7,598 nucleotides of DNA. Source: an uncultured Mycoplasmatota bacterium (GTDB lineage: Bacteria > Bacillota_I > Bacilli_A > RF39 > UBA660). This document shows positions 1 through 5,780 of this stretch, one piece after another. Positions within the stretch are counted from its first letter, which is position 1. Each line of letters starts with the position of its first letter. The notes beneath the pieces were generated by a model, which did not search any database, was not told the origin of the DNA, and worked only from the letters and a program-made list of their open reading frames with translations. Both the position numbers and the translations under genes were made by a program. The DNA is taken from NCBI GenBank assembly GCA_900547775.1, contig URHW01000012.1, positions 1 to 7,598 of the forward strand, read 5' to 3'.

Positions 1-2
1 TT

Positions 3-491
3 CCTTTAATTATTGGTGAGGTTAAAAGATTTATTAGAGATTCTAGTGCAGTTAGGATTAGTAGAGGTATAAGAGATAGTGCTTACAAAATTCTTAAATT
101 TAAGGATGAATACCAAAACATTCATGGATTTGAGCCAAGTAATAAAGAAATATGCGATGCCCTAGGAATAGAAGAATATGAACTAGCATCATCTTTAGAG
201 AGTTTGATGCCAACTGCTAGTATATTTGATCCAATATATAATGATGGTGGAGATACAATTTATTTGCTTGATCAGATTGCCGATAAAGAAACTGGTATTG
301 ATAAAGATGACAAAGTTAGTTTAGATAGTGCTCTAACAAAATTAAATGATAGAGGAAGACATGTTCTCATGGCTAGATATATCTATGGAAAGACACAAAT
401 GGAGATAGCAGACGATTTAGGTGTTTCACAAGCACAAGTATCAAGAATTGAAAAGAACGCAATTAGATACCTAAGAAGATATATGGACTAA
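3..491 (+). CDS. sigG: Sporulation RNA polymerase sigma factor, SigG-like (5' end cut off by window)
   Basis: This is the last 162 residues of a sigma-70 family factor; the reading frame is open from base 3, so the start lies before the window. The visible part begins with PLIIGEVKRFIRD, which closely resembles the region 2.4/3 junction of SigF/SigG. It continues through region 3 and the segment FDPIYNDGGDTIYLLDQIAD, which resembles Bacillus SigG (EPIYNDGGDPIY) more than SigF. It ends with the region 4 helix-turn-helix, GKTQMEIADDLGVSQAQVSRIEK (about bases 387-461), which reads the -35 element. SigG directs late gene expression in the forespore during endospore formation. The YlmC/YmxH-type gene immediately downstream matches the B. 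subtilis neighbourhood. SigF is the main alternative. The sporulation sigma class is secure and the G assignment is likely. Confidence 0.88.
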   Translation, partial: PLIIGEVKRFIRDSSAVRISRGIRDSAYKILKFKDEYQNIHGFEPSNKEICDALGIEEYELASSLESLMPTASIFDPIYNDGGDTIYLLDQIADKETGIDKDDKVSLDSALTKLNDRGRHVLMARYIYGKTQMEIADDLGVSQAQVSRIEKNAIRYLRRYMD

Positions 492-507
492 AAGCATATA
501 ATTAGAT

Positions 508-514
508 AGGTGAT
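508..514 (+). promoter_or_regulatory. Ribosome binding site AGGTGAT that favours the GTG start at 519
   Basis: AGGTGAT is complementary to the 5' part of the anti-Shine-Dalgarno tail of 16S rRNA. Its GGTG core is 6 nt from GTG 519, the same geometry as at the lspA, rluD-like, zinc-ribbon and miaB genes (5-6 nt from GGTG to start). A start at GTG 510 would lie inside this motif, which makes that start unlikely. ATG 525 remains possible. Confidence 0.6.
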
Positions 515-518
515 TAAA

Positions 519-734
519 GTGCTAATGAGTGATATGCAAAGTAAAGATATTATTAATACAAAAACTGGTGCTAGACTAGGTAGGATAGTTGATATAAATG
601 TAAACTCTGATGGTATAATTAATTATTTAGTAGTAAGTAGTACCAAGATGATGAGAAAAACTGGGGATTATAAAATCACTTTTAAGGATATAAGGACTAT
701 TGGCAGTGATGTTATACTTGTTGATTTAGAATAA
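519..734 (+). CDS. ylmC: YlmC/YmxH family PRC-barrel protein
   Basis: This encodes a 71-residue protein covering a single PRC-barrel-like fold. It begins MLMSDMQSKDIINTKTGARL, followed by GRIVDINVNSDG and a hydrophobic strand NYLVVSS, and ends with DIRTIGSDVILVDLE. The opening SDMQSKDIIN..GARLG pattern is typical of the YlmC/YmxH family, whose members are linked to sporulation by position and regulation; their molecular role is unknown. It lies 27 bases after the sigma factor stop with no terminator between them, so the two are probably co-transcribed, as in the B. subtilis sigG region. GTG 519 was chosen over GTG 510 because the ribosome binding site AGGTGAT covers 510. ATG 525 would give 69 residues. 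The family call is firm; the start is less so. Confidence 0.83.
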   Translation: MLMSDMQSKDIINTKTGARLGRIVDINVNSDGIINYLVVSSTKMMRKTGDYKITFKDIRTIGSDVILVDLE

Positions 735-746
735 AAATAGTATAAT
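718..746 (+). promoter_or_regulatory. Possible sigma-A promoter for lspA
   Basis: TATAAT at 741-746 is a perfect -10 and lies 17 bases after TTGTTG (718-723), a poor -35. Transcription would begin near 753, almost at the AAGGTG ribosome binding site (753-758), so the leader would be about 10 nt. The -35 falls inside the end of ylmC. Read-through from sigG-ylmC is equally possible, since no terminator intervenes. Confidence 0.42.
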
Positions 747-762
747 TTTACTAAGGTGTTTT

Positions 763-1227
763 ATGAGAAAAAAAATATTTATAATAAGTATTGTCACTTT
801 TTTGATAGATATGTTAACTAAATATTTTATTAAAGATTTAGTTATTATTAAAAACTTTTTTGAGTTTAAGAGAGTTATTAATGATGGCGCTGCTTGGAGC
901 ATTTTTTCTTCAAAAAGACTAATGCTCATATTAATTGGCGTGTGTGCAATATATTTTATTATTAAATTTATTAGTGACTTTAAAGAAAATAAACGTAACA
1001 CTTTAGCATTTGGCTTACTTTTAGGTGGATGCTTAGGTAACCTATATGACCGAGTAATTTATGGTTATGTAAGAGATTTTATATATTTTAAATTTGGCAG
1101 TTATAGTTATCCAATTTTTAATATTGCTGATATTGGTATTGTTATTGGAACTATTTTGTTACTATACGCATGTTTGAAAGGTGAAGAAGATGGAAGTAGA
1201 AGTATTAAGAGAAGAAAGAATAGATAA
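763..1227 (+). CDS. lspA: Lipoprotein signal peptidase (signal peptidase II)
   Basis: LspA is an inner-membrane aspartyl protease that removes the signal peptide of prolipoproteins after the lipobox cysteine has been lipidated. The 154-residue length is normal. Family blocks appear in order: a first membrane segment with D16..K20 (FLIDMLTKYFI), the block N40-DGAAWSIF, G91-NLYDR, V103-RDFIYF and F119-NIADIGIVIG. The catalytic aspartates are expected to be D105 and D123, and both are present. Four hydrophobic segments can be seen, near residues 5-22, 52-70, 80-98 and 120-138. The tail is basic and cytoplasmic. The ribosome binding site AAGGTG is 4 nt before the ATG. The gene overlaps the pseudouridine synthase by 38 bases, so the two are translated from one message, matching the lspA-ylyB pair in Bacillus. 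Confidence 0.96.
   Translation: MRKKIFIISIVTFLIDMLTKYFIKDLVIIKNFFEFKRVINDGAAWSIFSSKRLMLILIGVCAIYFIIKFISDFKENKRNTLAFGLLLGGCLGNLYDRVIYGYVRDFIYFKFGSYSYPIFNIADIGIVIGTILLLYACLKGEEDGSRSIKRRKNR
1177..1184 (+). promoter_or_regulatory. Ribosome binding site AAAGGTGA inside lspA, sets the start at 1190
   Basis: AAAGGTGA has its GGTG core at 1180-1183, 6 nt before ATG 1190. The alternative in-frame GTG 1181 is part of this ribosome binding site itself and so is unlikely to be the start. Confidence 0.65.
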
Positions 1228-2065
1228 GTATTTAGCTGAAGAATTAGGTATTTCTAGAAGTACAGTTAAGAAGATGATTGATGAAGGATTTGTTCTTGTT
1301 AATGGGAAAGAGGTTAAAGCTAGTTTAATACTTAGTGAGGCTGATGAATTATTTGTTAAAGATGGATTTATAAAAGAAGCTAGTTTTGAAGCAGAAGATA
1401 TTCCAATAAATATTGTTTACGAAGATGATGACCTACTTGTTATCAACAAAAAAAGTGGCATGGTAGTTCATCCCGGTAATGGTAATACTAGTGGAACTTT
1501 AGTTAATGCACTTATGCACTATACAAAAAACTTAAGTAAAAAAGAAGCATTTAGACCAGGCATTGTTCACAGAATAGATAAAGATACTAGTGGTCTTATG
1601 CTAGTTGCTAAAAATGACAAAGCCCATGATATACTTGCAGAAGGTTTTAAAAATAAAACAATAAAAAGAGAATATATTGCCTTAGTATGCGGTGTTATTG
1701 GAGAAGACAGTGGAGTAATAGATGCTCCAATTGGTAGAGATGCTAAAGATAGGAAAAAAATGTGTGTAACATCCGAAAATTCAAAGAAAGCAGTTACCCA
1801 TTTTAAAGTCTTAAAAAGATATGAAGATTATACTTTGCTTAGACTTATTTTAGATACTGGTAGAACACATCAGATCAGAGTTCATATGAAGTATATTGGA
1901 CACCCAGTATATAACGACCCAGTTTATGGTAAAGCATATAACGACTTTGGTCAGTTTTTACATTCAGCGTCTATTGATTTTGAGCAGCCAACAACCCATG
2001 AGCATTTACATTTTGAGTGCGATGTACCAAAAGAGTTTCAAGATTTTTTAGATACACTTAATTAG
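1190..2065 (+). CDS. RluA/RluD family 23S rRNA pseudouridine synthase (YlyB-type)
   Basis: The enzyme isomerises uridine to pseudouridine in RNA; RluD-type members act on 23S rRNA. The 291 residues from ATG 1190 fit the family. An N-terminal S4 RNA-binding domain (about residues 8-55, RIDKYLAEELGISRSTVKKM and VLVNGKEVK) is followed by the RluA catalytic domain starting at IVYEDDDLLVINKKSGMVVHP. The signature HRIDKDTSGLMLVAK carries the expected catalytic aspartate, D130. The later block GRTHQIRVHMKYIGHPVYND is the conserved RNA-binding and active-site motif. The start overlaps lspA by 38 bases, and the preferred ATG is set by the ribosome binding site at 1177. Adjacency to lspA points to the ylyB orthologue. 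Exact target uridines cannot be read from sequence. The 3' end overlaps the convergent tspO-like gene by 8 bases. Confidence 0.94.
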   Translation: MEVEVLREERIDKYLAEELGISRSTVKKMIDEGFVLVNGKEVKASLILSEADELFVKDGFIKEASFEAEDIPINIVYEDDDLLVINKKSGMVVHPGNGNTSGTLVNALMHYTKNLSKKEAFRPGIVHRIDKDTSGLMLVAKNDKAHDILAEGFKNKTIKREYIALVCGVIGEDSGVIDAPIGRDAKDRKKMCVTSENSKKAVTHFKVLKRYEDYTLLRLILDTGRTHQIRVHMKYIGHPVYNDPVYGKAYNDFGQFLHSASIDFEQPTTHEHLHFECDVPKEFQDFLDTLN

Positions 2066-2504
2066 TTAGATAGATGGATGTTATTAAGATAAAGGCATAT
2101 AAACACCAAATATTATAAGGAATAAGTAAGCCCCATGAGTTATCTAGTTTTCTAGTTTCGATGGTAAGAAAGATACTGGTTACTAAAGTTACAACAGCAC
2201 TTACTAATGATAAGAATAAATTATTCATATAGAAGAAGAATAGATTATAAGTTTCTACGCCAATGAAGTTCATGATAAGAATATAAAGGTAGTCATTATT
2301 AAGATTATCTTTTTTTAGAATTCTATATACAGTGATAGTAATTAGAGTAAATAATATGGGCCAAATTATTATAAAAATAAATTTAGGCGGAGTTATGGTT
2401 GGAAGATTCAGCGAGTTATAGAATCCAGCATCGAATGGGAAAAGAATGCTAGATATAAACCAAGGAATTAATAAAAAAGCAAAACAAATGATTTTTTTAG
2501 ACAT
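2058..2504 (-). CDS. TspO/MBR family membrane protein
   Basis: A 148-residue, very hydrophobic protein with five predicted membrane helices, near residues 5-22, 43-62, 71-92, 96-114 and 125-146. The family is recognised from YNSLNLPTITPPKFIFIIIWPILF (residues 29-52), which matches the loop-1/helix-2 block with its conserved Pro-Pro and W48, and from the C-terminal block LLIPYNIWCLYAFIL with W133. TspO proteins bind porphyrins and related hydrophobic ligands and are linked to stress and tetrapyrrole handling. The usual helix-3 motif N-x-x-W-x-x-x-FF is altered: here it reads NFIGVETYNLFF, so its tryptophan is lacking. The ATG is preceded by a strong AAAGGAG ribosome binding site. The gene is divergent from the rhomboid gene and converges on the rluD-like gene with an 8-base overlap. 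Confidence 0.86.
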   Translation of the reverse strand: MSKKIICFAFLLIPWFISSILFPFDAGFYNSLNLPTITPPKFIFIIIWPILFTLITITVYRILKKDNLNNDYLYILIMNFIGVETYNLFFFYMNNLFLSLVSAVVTLVTSIFLTIETRKLDNSWGLLIPYNIWCLYAFILITSIYLTN

Positions 2505-2514
2505 AGTATTCTCC

Positions 2515-2543
2515 TTTACTAAAAACTTTATTTGTTATAAAAT
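2515..2543 (+). promoter_or_regulatory. Sigma-A promoter for the rhomboid gene
   Basis: TTTACT (2515-2520), a 17-base spacer and TAAAAT (2538-2543) match a sigma-A promoter at four and five of six positions. The -35 hexamer is identical to that of the miaB promoter. Transcription would begin near 2550 and give a leader of about 17 nt carrying AGAGGTGA. Confidence 0.55.
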
Positions 2544-2553
2544 ATATATGCAA
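2525..2553 (-). promoter_or_regulatory. Possible sigma-A promoter for the tspO-like gene
   Basis: On the minus strand, TTGCAT (2553-2548), a 17-base spacer and TAAAGT (2530-2525) form a plausible promoter, about 20 bases upstream of the ATG at 2504. It overlaps the oppositely oriented rhomboid promoter, so the two could interfere. The region is very AT-rich, which makes chance matches easy. Confidence 0.38.
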
Positions 2554-2566
2554 GAGGTGAAGTATT

Positions 2567-3682
2567 ATGAGCGTAGTAGTTAGTAATAAAGATGAGATTA
2601 TAATGCAACTTGTTCATTATTTTGTTACTGAAGAAGATTATGAACCGATACTAGTTAATGGGGTTAAGAATGAGGTTTGGCTTGAAAATCTTGATGCTCC
2701 ATATAAAGTTATAAGAATTAATTCTAATTATATACATAATGAAGAACAATATAAGTTTGATGTATTTAAGATAAAGAATATAGTTAAGCAGATTAAGAAG
2801 AAAACATTTTCTTTAAAAATGAAAACGATGAATATTCTTTTAGATTTAAATGATGATATTAAGATTAATCCAGATAAAAATATTGATGTTTATAATGTTA
2901 AGACAATTAAAGACGTTAGAAATACGATTGGCGAAGTTTTTCCAAAATTAAAGACTGCAGGTCTAAATAAAGAAAATGATGTTGATATGATTGTTAATAT
3001 TACTAATGATATTAATGAAAAAACTGAAGAACATAACAAAGAATATGAAAAAATATTTAAACCTAAGAAAAACTTTGTTACAAATACAATAATTGCCCTT
3101 AATATAGTAATGTATATTCTATGTGTTATTTATCCCGATTTAGTTAAAATGTTTATTTTAGATGGAAATGCCGTTAAAGCAGGTAAGGTTTATTTACTTT
3201 TAACAAGTACATTTTTACATGCTAGCATTCTTCATTTAGGATTTAATATGTATGCTTTATATGTTATTGGTAATCAGGTTGAAACATTTATTGGTAAGAC
3301 TAAATTTTTAATAATATATTTAGTTAGTGGTATAACCGCATCAATGTTATCAGCACTGCTTACACAAGGATATAGTCTAGGAGCAAGTGGAGCTATCTTT
3401 GGCCTTATGGGATGCTTATTATATTTTGGATATCATTATAGATTATATCTAGGTAGTGTTTTACTATCACAAATTGTACCAGTTATCTTGCTAAACCTGT
3501 TCTTAGGATTTAGTTTTAGTGGTATAGATAATGCTGCGCATATAGGTGGTTTAATTGGTGGCTTATTTATATCTATGGCATTAGGTTTATCCAAAAAAGA
3601 TGATACATCTTCAAGAGTAAACGGCTGGATAATCTTTATAATTTATTTTGCATTCTTAAGTTATTTACTATTTTTTAGATAA
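2567..3682 (+). CDS. Rhomboid family intramembrane serine protease with N-terminal soluble domain
   Basis: Rhomboids cleave membrane proteins within or near their transmembrane helices. Of the 371 residues, about 1-168 form a charged soluble region. It has no visible signal peptide and ends in a Lys/Glu-rich stretch (about 148-168). The rhomboid core starts with a helix near 171-188. The catalytic features are all present: H218-x4-H223-x3-N227 in helix 2 (HASILHLGFNMYAL), the nucleophile S274 in GASGAIFGLMG, and H325 in AAHIGGLIGG. A seventh hydrophobic segment lies at about 353-370. This layout resembles B. subtilis YqgP/GluP, but I see no extended C-terminal TPR region. The ATG follows AGAGGTGA with good spacing. 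It is transcribed alone, with its own promoter and a terminator at its stop codon. The substrate is unknown. Confidence 0.93.
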   Translation: MSVVVSNKDEIIMQLVHYFVTEEDYEPILVNGVKNEVWLENLDAPYKVIRINSNYIHNEEQYKFDVFKIKNIVKQIKKKTFSLKMKTMNILLDLNDDIKINPDKNIDVYNVKTIKDVRNTIGEVFPKLKTAGLNKENDVDMIVNITNDINEKTEEHNKEYEKIFKPKKNFVTNTIIALNIVMYILCVIYPDLVKMFILDGNAVKAGKVYLLLTSTFLHASILHLGFNMYALYVIGNQVETFIGKTKFLIIYLVSGITASMLSALLTQGYSLGASGAIFGLMGCLLYFGYHYRLYLGSVLLSQIVPVILLNLFLGFSFSGIDNAAHIGGLIGGLFISMALGLSKKDDTSSRVNGWIIFIIYFAFLSYLLFFR

Positions 3683-3708
3683 GGAGATTTATTAAACTCC
3701 TTTTTCTT
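3681..3708 (+). terminator. Rho-independent terminator of the rhomboid gene
   Basis: AAGGAG (3681-3686) pairs with CTCCTT (3697-3702), and an inner TTT/AAA extends the stem past a bulged A. A T-rich run follows directly (TTTTTCTTT from 3701). The stem begins within the rhomboid stop codon, so the terminator overlaps the end of the gene. Confidence 0.72.
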
Positions 3709-3735
3709 TATTTTAATATTTAATTATTTTATAAT
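3707..3735 (+). promoter_or_regulatory. Possible sigma-A promoter for the zinc-ribbon membrane protein gene
   Basis: A perfect TATAAT lies at 3730-3735, 16 bases before the GTG start, with a weak TTTATT 17 bases upstream (3707-3712). The upstream terminator implies that the gene needs its own promoter, which supports the call despite the poor -35. Confidence 0.45.
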
Positions 3736-3750
3736 GAAATTGGTGATAGT

Positions 3751-5004
3751 GTGAAAGATTATGATGCATTAGATAGTAAGTGTCCATCATGTGGAGCACA
3801 GATAATTTGGGAGCCTTCCATAGAAAAGTTTAAATGTGAGTATTGTGGTTCTTTATTTAGTGCTGATGAGTTTTTAAAGTTACAAGAAAATGAAGAAGAA
3901 AATAGTAAAAGAGGTAATGAGGAACTAGTTTCTTTTAAATGCAATAATTGCGGAGCAGAGATAGTTTCTGATGTTAATACTTATTCTACATTTTGTGTTT
4001 ATTGTGGAAGCTCAGCAATTCTTAAAGATAAGATTAATAGTGAAAATATGCCAGACTATGTAATACCCTTTAAAATAACTGAAGAAGATGCTAGAAGTGC
4101 TTATAATGAACTTTTAAAAGGTAAGATGCTTCTTCCTAGAAAGTTTAGAAAAGCCAAACTAAGTGAAAAAATAAGAGGAATATACATTCCATTTTGGGCT
4201 TATGATATTACATATGATGGTGATATAAAATTTGAAGGTGTTGATATAGAAGAGTGGGAAGATGATGAGTACGAATATGAAAAAAGAAAATACTATGATG
4301 TAATAGTAAGAGGTCATTATGAGTATGAAAAAGTTTTATGTGATGCGAGCAGATTTTTTAATGATGATTTAATGGATAGTATATCTCCATTTGATTTAAA
4401 TGAGTTAATCAAATATAATCATGCCTTTTTATGCGGATATTTAGCAGATACATACGACGTAAGCAAAGAAGAATCTTTTAATATTGCAAAAGAACGAACT
4501 ACAAACTCTTGCATTTCAGTTGCTAGAAGAGAATCTCCTCATGACGAAGATCACTATACAGGCGATAACTTAGTAATTGATAAAAGTAAAACGTACCATC
4601 TTTATCTACCAGTATATATTCTTAATATCCCCTTTAAAAAGAAGATTTATACATTTGCAATGAATGGTCAAACAGGTAAGTTAATTGGTAATTTACCTAT
4701 TGGTAAAATTAGATACACTTTATCAATAACCAGTTTATTCATAGCAACTTTATTAATAATATTTATTCTTTTAAGTCTAACTGAAATGCCTCCAGAAGGC
4801 ATATGCATATTATCTATTATTGCAAGTATTATAACTATAACTATATATGGTTTTATAATACATGATAAATACAAACCAGTTAATGCAGAATATTATGCTT
4901 TCGATTATTTAAATGAAAACAAATTAGAAACAGAAATAATTGAAGATTCTTATATTCATTCTAGTACTAGCAAAAATAGAAAATTAAATTCTAATAAAAA
5001 TTAA
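3751..5004 (+). CDS. Double zinc-ribbon, two-TM membrane protein of unknown function
   Basis: A 417-residue protein with no assigned function. Two zinc ribbons of the CPxCG type open it: C11-x2-C14 with C29-x2-C32, and C64-x2-C67 with C82-x2-C85. Between them lies an acidic linker (about 45-58). A mixed domain follows (about 100-315) with the family-like phrases YVIPFKITEEDA, LLPRKFR and GIYIPFWAYDITYDG, then a conserved-looking NGQTGKLIGNLP. Two closely spaced hydrophobic helices lie at about 324-342 and 350-370, and the tail is hydrophilic with a Ser/Asn/Lys-rich end. Proteins like this occur widely in Firmicutes and are often labelled TFIIB-type zinc ribbon or RNA polymerase subunit P-like, on the ribbon alone. 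Nothing here supports a transcription role, and the membrane anchor argues against one. GTG 3751 is preceded by GGTGAT. The gene is monocistronic. Confidence 0.82.
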   Translation: MKDYDALDSKCPSCGAQIIWEPSIEKFKCEYCGSLFSADEFLKLQENEEENSKRGNEELVSFKCNNCGAEIVSDVNTYSTFCVYCGSSAILKDKINSENMPDYVIPFKITEEDARSAYNELLKGKMLLPRKFRKAKLSEKIRGIYIPFWAYDITYDGDIKFEGVDIEEWEDDEYEYEKRKYYDVIVRGHYEYEKVLCDASRFFNDDLMDSISPFDLNELIKYNHAFLCGYLADTYDVSKEESFNIAKERTTNSCISVARRESPHDEDHYTGDNLVIDKSKTYHLYLPVYILNIPFKKKIYTFAMNGQTGKLIGNLPIGKIRYTLSITSLFIATLLIIFILLSLTEMPPEGICILSIIASIITITIYGFIIHDKYKPVNAEYYAFDYLNENKLETEIIEDSYIHSSTSKNRKLNSNKN

Positions 5005-5034
5005 AAAAAACTATCCGTGCGTGGATAGTTTTTA
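5005..5034. terminator. Bidirectional Rho-independent terminator between the zinc-ribbon gene and lexA
   Basis: AAAAACTATCC pairs with GGATAGTTTTT around a GTGCGT loop (5017-5022). The A-run on the left and T-run on the right let it stop transcription from both strands. It sits directly after the + strand stop at 5004 and reaches into the lexA stop codon at 5032, so one compact element serves both convergent genes. Confidence 0.88.
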
Positions 5035-5652
5035 AAACTTTCTATATAGGCCAATTGCTTTACCTAAGATAGTGCATGTAGGTAAGATGATAGGATCCAT
5101 TTGATCATTTTCTGGTTGTAATCTAATATGATCCTCTTCTTTAAAGAAACGTTTAAGAGTTACTTCATTTTCTTCAGTCATAGCAACAACTATATCACCA
5201 TTATTTGCAGTTTTTTGCTTTTGAACTATTACAATATCTCCATCCAAAATACCAACATTAATCATACTTAAACCAGATACCTTTAAAGTAAAAATAGTCT
5301 CTTTTCTAGGAAGAATATCAGCGGGTAGTGAGAAGAATTCATCTGGCTGCTCAATAGCTTCAATTGGCATGCCAGCAGTTACCTTACCAAGTAAAGGAAC
5401 CTTAACGATTTCTTCATTCTTTGGCATATACTCATTTTCACCAGTTACTTCAATAGTTCTAAACTTAGACTTTGTTTTACTAATCGCACCTTTAAGTTCC
5501 AATTGTTTTAAATGAGTATGGACTGTCGCCGGACTAGATAGATTAAGACCAGCACATATTTCTCTTACTGAAGGTGGAAATCCATACTTTACAATATATT
5601 TTTTAATAAACGTTAAAACTTCTTCTTGTTTTCGGGTTAGTTTTTGTTCCAT
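5032..5652 (-). CDS. lexA: LexA SOS-response transcriptional repressor
   Basis: LexA represses DNA-damage genes and cleaves itself when RecA filaments form. The 206-residue length is typical of Firmicutes. The N-terminal winged helix-turn-helix (about 1-68) contains PPSVREICAGLNLSSPATVH and HLKQLELKGAI. The cleavage site Ala93-Gly94 lies in GKVTAGMPIEA. The protease dyad is S129 (SGLSMINVGILDGD) and K167 (EVTLKRF). The residue just before the catalytic serine is Leu, where Asp is more usual (GDSM). All catalytic residues are present, so the repressor should be functional. The start is supported by AGGAG, 8 nt before the ATG. The gene is divergent from miaB and shares a terminator with the zinc-ribbon gene. 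A palindrome over its own promoter suggests self-regulation. Confidence 0.96.
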   Translation of the reverse strand: MEQKLTRKQEEVLTFIKKYIVKYGFPPSVREICAGLNLSSPATVHTHLKQLELKGAISKTKSKFRTIEVTGENEYMPKNEEIVKVPLLGKVTAGMPIEAIEQPDEFFSLPADILPRKETIFTLKVSGLSMINVGILDGDIVIVQKQKTANNGDIVVAMTEENEVTLKRFFKEEDHIRLQPENDQMDPIILPTCTILGKAIGLYRKF

Positions 5653-5671
5653 AATTTCAACTCCTAGTCAT

Positions 5672-5700
5672 ATACTAGCATAATTTACTCATTATGTCAA
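5672..5700 (-). promoter_or_regulatory. Strong sigma-A promoter of lexA
   Basis: On the minus strand a perfect TTGACA (5700-5695), a 17-base spacer ending in TGC and TAGTAT (5677-5672) form a consensus -35 with an extended -10. Transcription should begin near 5665, at the AGGAG ribosome binding site (5665-5661), giving a leader of roughly 13 nt. It is the best promoter in the window. Confidence 0.82.
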
Positions 5701-5711
5701 ACAATTGTTTA
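5698..5711. promoter_or_regulatory. Candidate LexA operator, palindrome overlapping the lexA -35
   Basis: AAACAATTGTTT (5699-5710) is a perfect 12-bp palindrome. Read as CAAAC-AATT-GTTTA it keeps the AAC-N4-GTT core of the Bacillus-type LexA box (CGAAC-N4-GTTCG) but lacks the outer G and C. Its left two bases, 5699-5700, are the first two bases of the lexA -35, the expected place for a self-repressing operator. It lies 20 bases upstream of the miaB -35, so control of miaB is less likely. Confidence 0.58.
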
Positions 5712-5730
5712 AGAGAACTTGAGAAATTCA

Positions 5731-5759
5731 TTTACTTTTAAGTATGTGCGTGTTATAAT
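5731..5759 (+). promoter_or_regulatory. Sigma-A promoter of miaB
   Basis: TTTACT (5731-5736), a 17-base spacer and a perfect TATAAT (5754-5759) preceded by TGT form a good extended -10 promoter. The expected start near 5766 leaves a leader of about 15 nt holding GGTGGTGATA ahead of the ATG. Confidence 0.75.
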
Positions 5760-5780
5760 CTTACTCGTGGTGGTGATAAC

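Noticed and set aside
510..518. GTG at 510 as the ylmC start
   Set aside because: It falls inside the AGGTGAT ribosome binding site; GTG 519 has the spacing seen for the other genes here.
726..1001. 91-codon open frame on the minus strand antisense to lspA
   Set aside because: It lies wholly against lspA apart from a few bases, has no ribosome binding site, and its composition mirrors the AT-rich antisense of membrane helices.
1181..1189. GTG at 1181 as the start of the rluD-like gene
   Set aside because: The codon is part of AAAGGTGA, the ribosome binding site for ATG 1190.
3759..3944. 61-codon open frame on the minus strand antisense to the zinc-ribbon gene
   Set aside because: It shadows the well-supported zinc-ribbon coding region and shows no recognisable motif or ribosome binding site.
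4668..4874. 68-codon minus-strand open frame, hydrophobic
   Set aside because: It is antisense to the two membrane helices of the zinc-ribbon protein, which explains its hydrophobic appearance.
5717..5780. Riboswitch or other leader RNA ahead of miaB
   Set aside because: A good promoter lies 21 bases before the miaB start, leaving no room for a structured leader, and I see no terminator-antiterminator pair.
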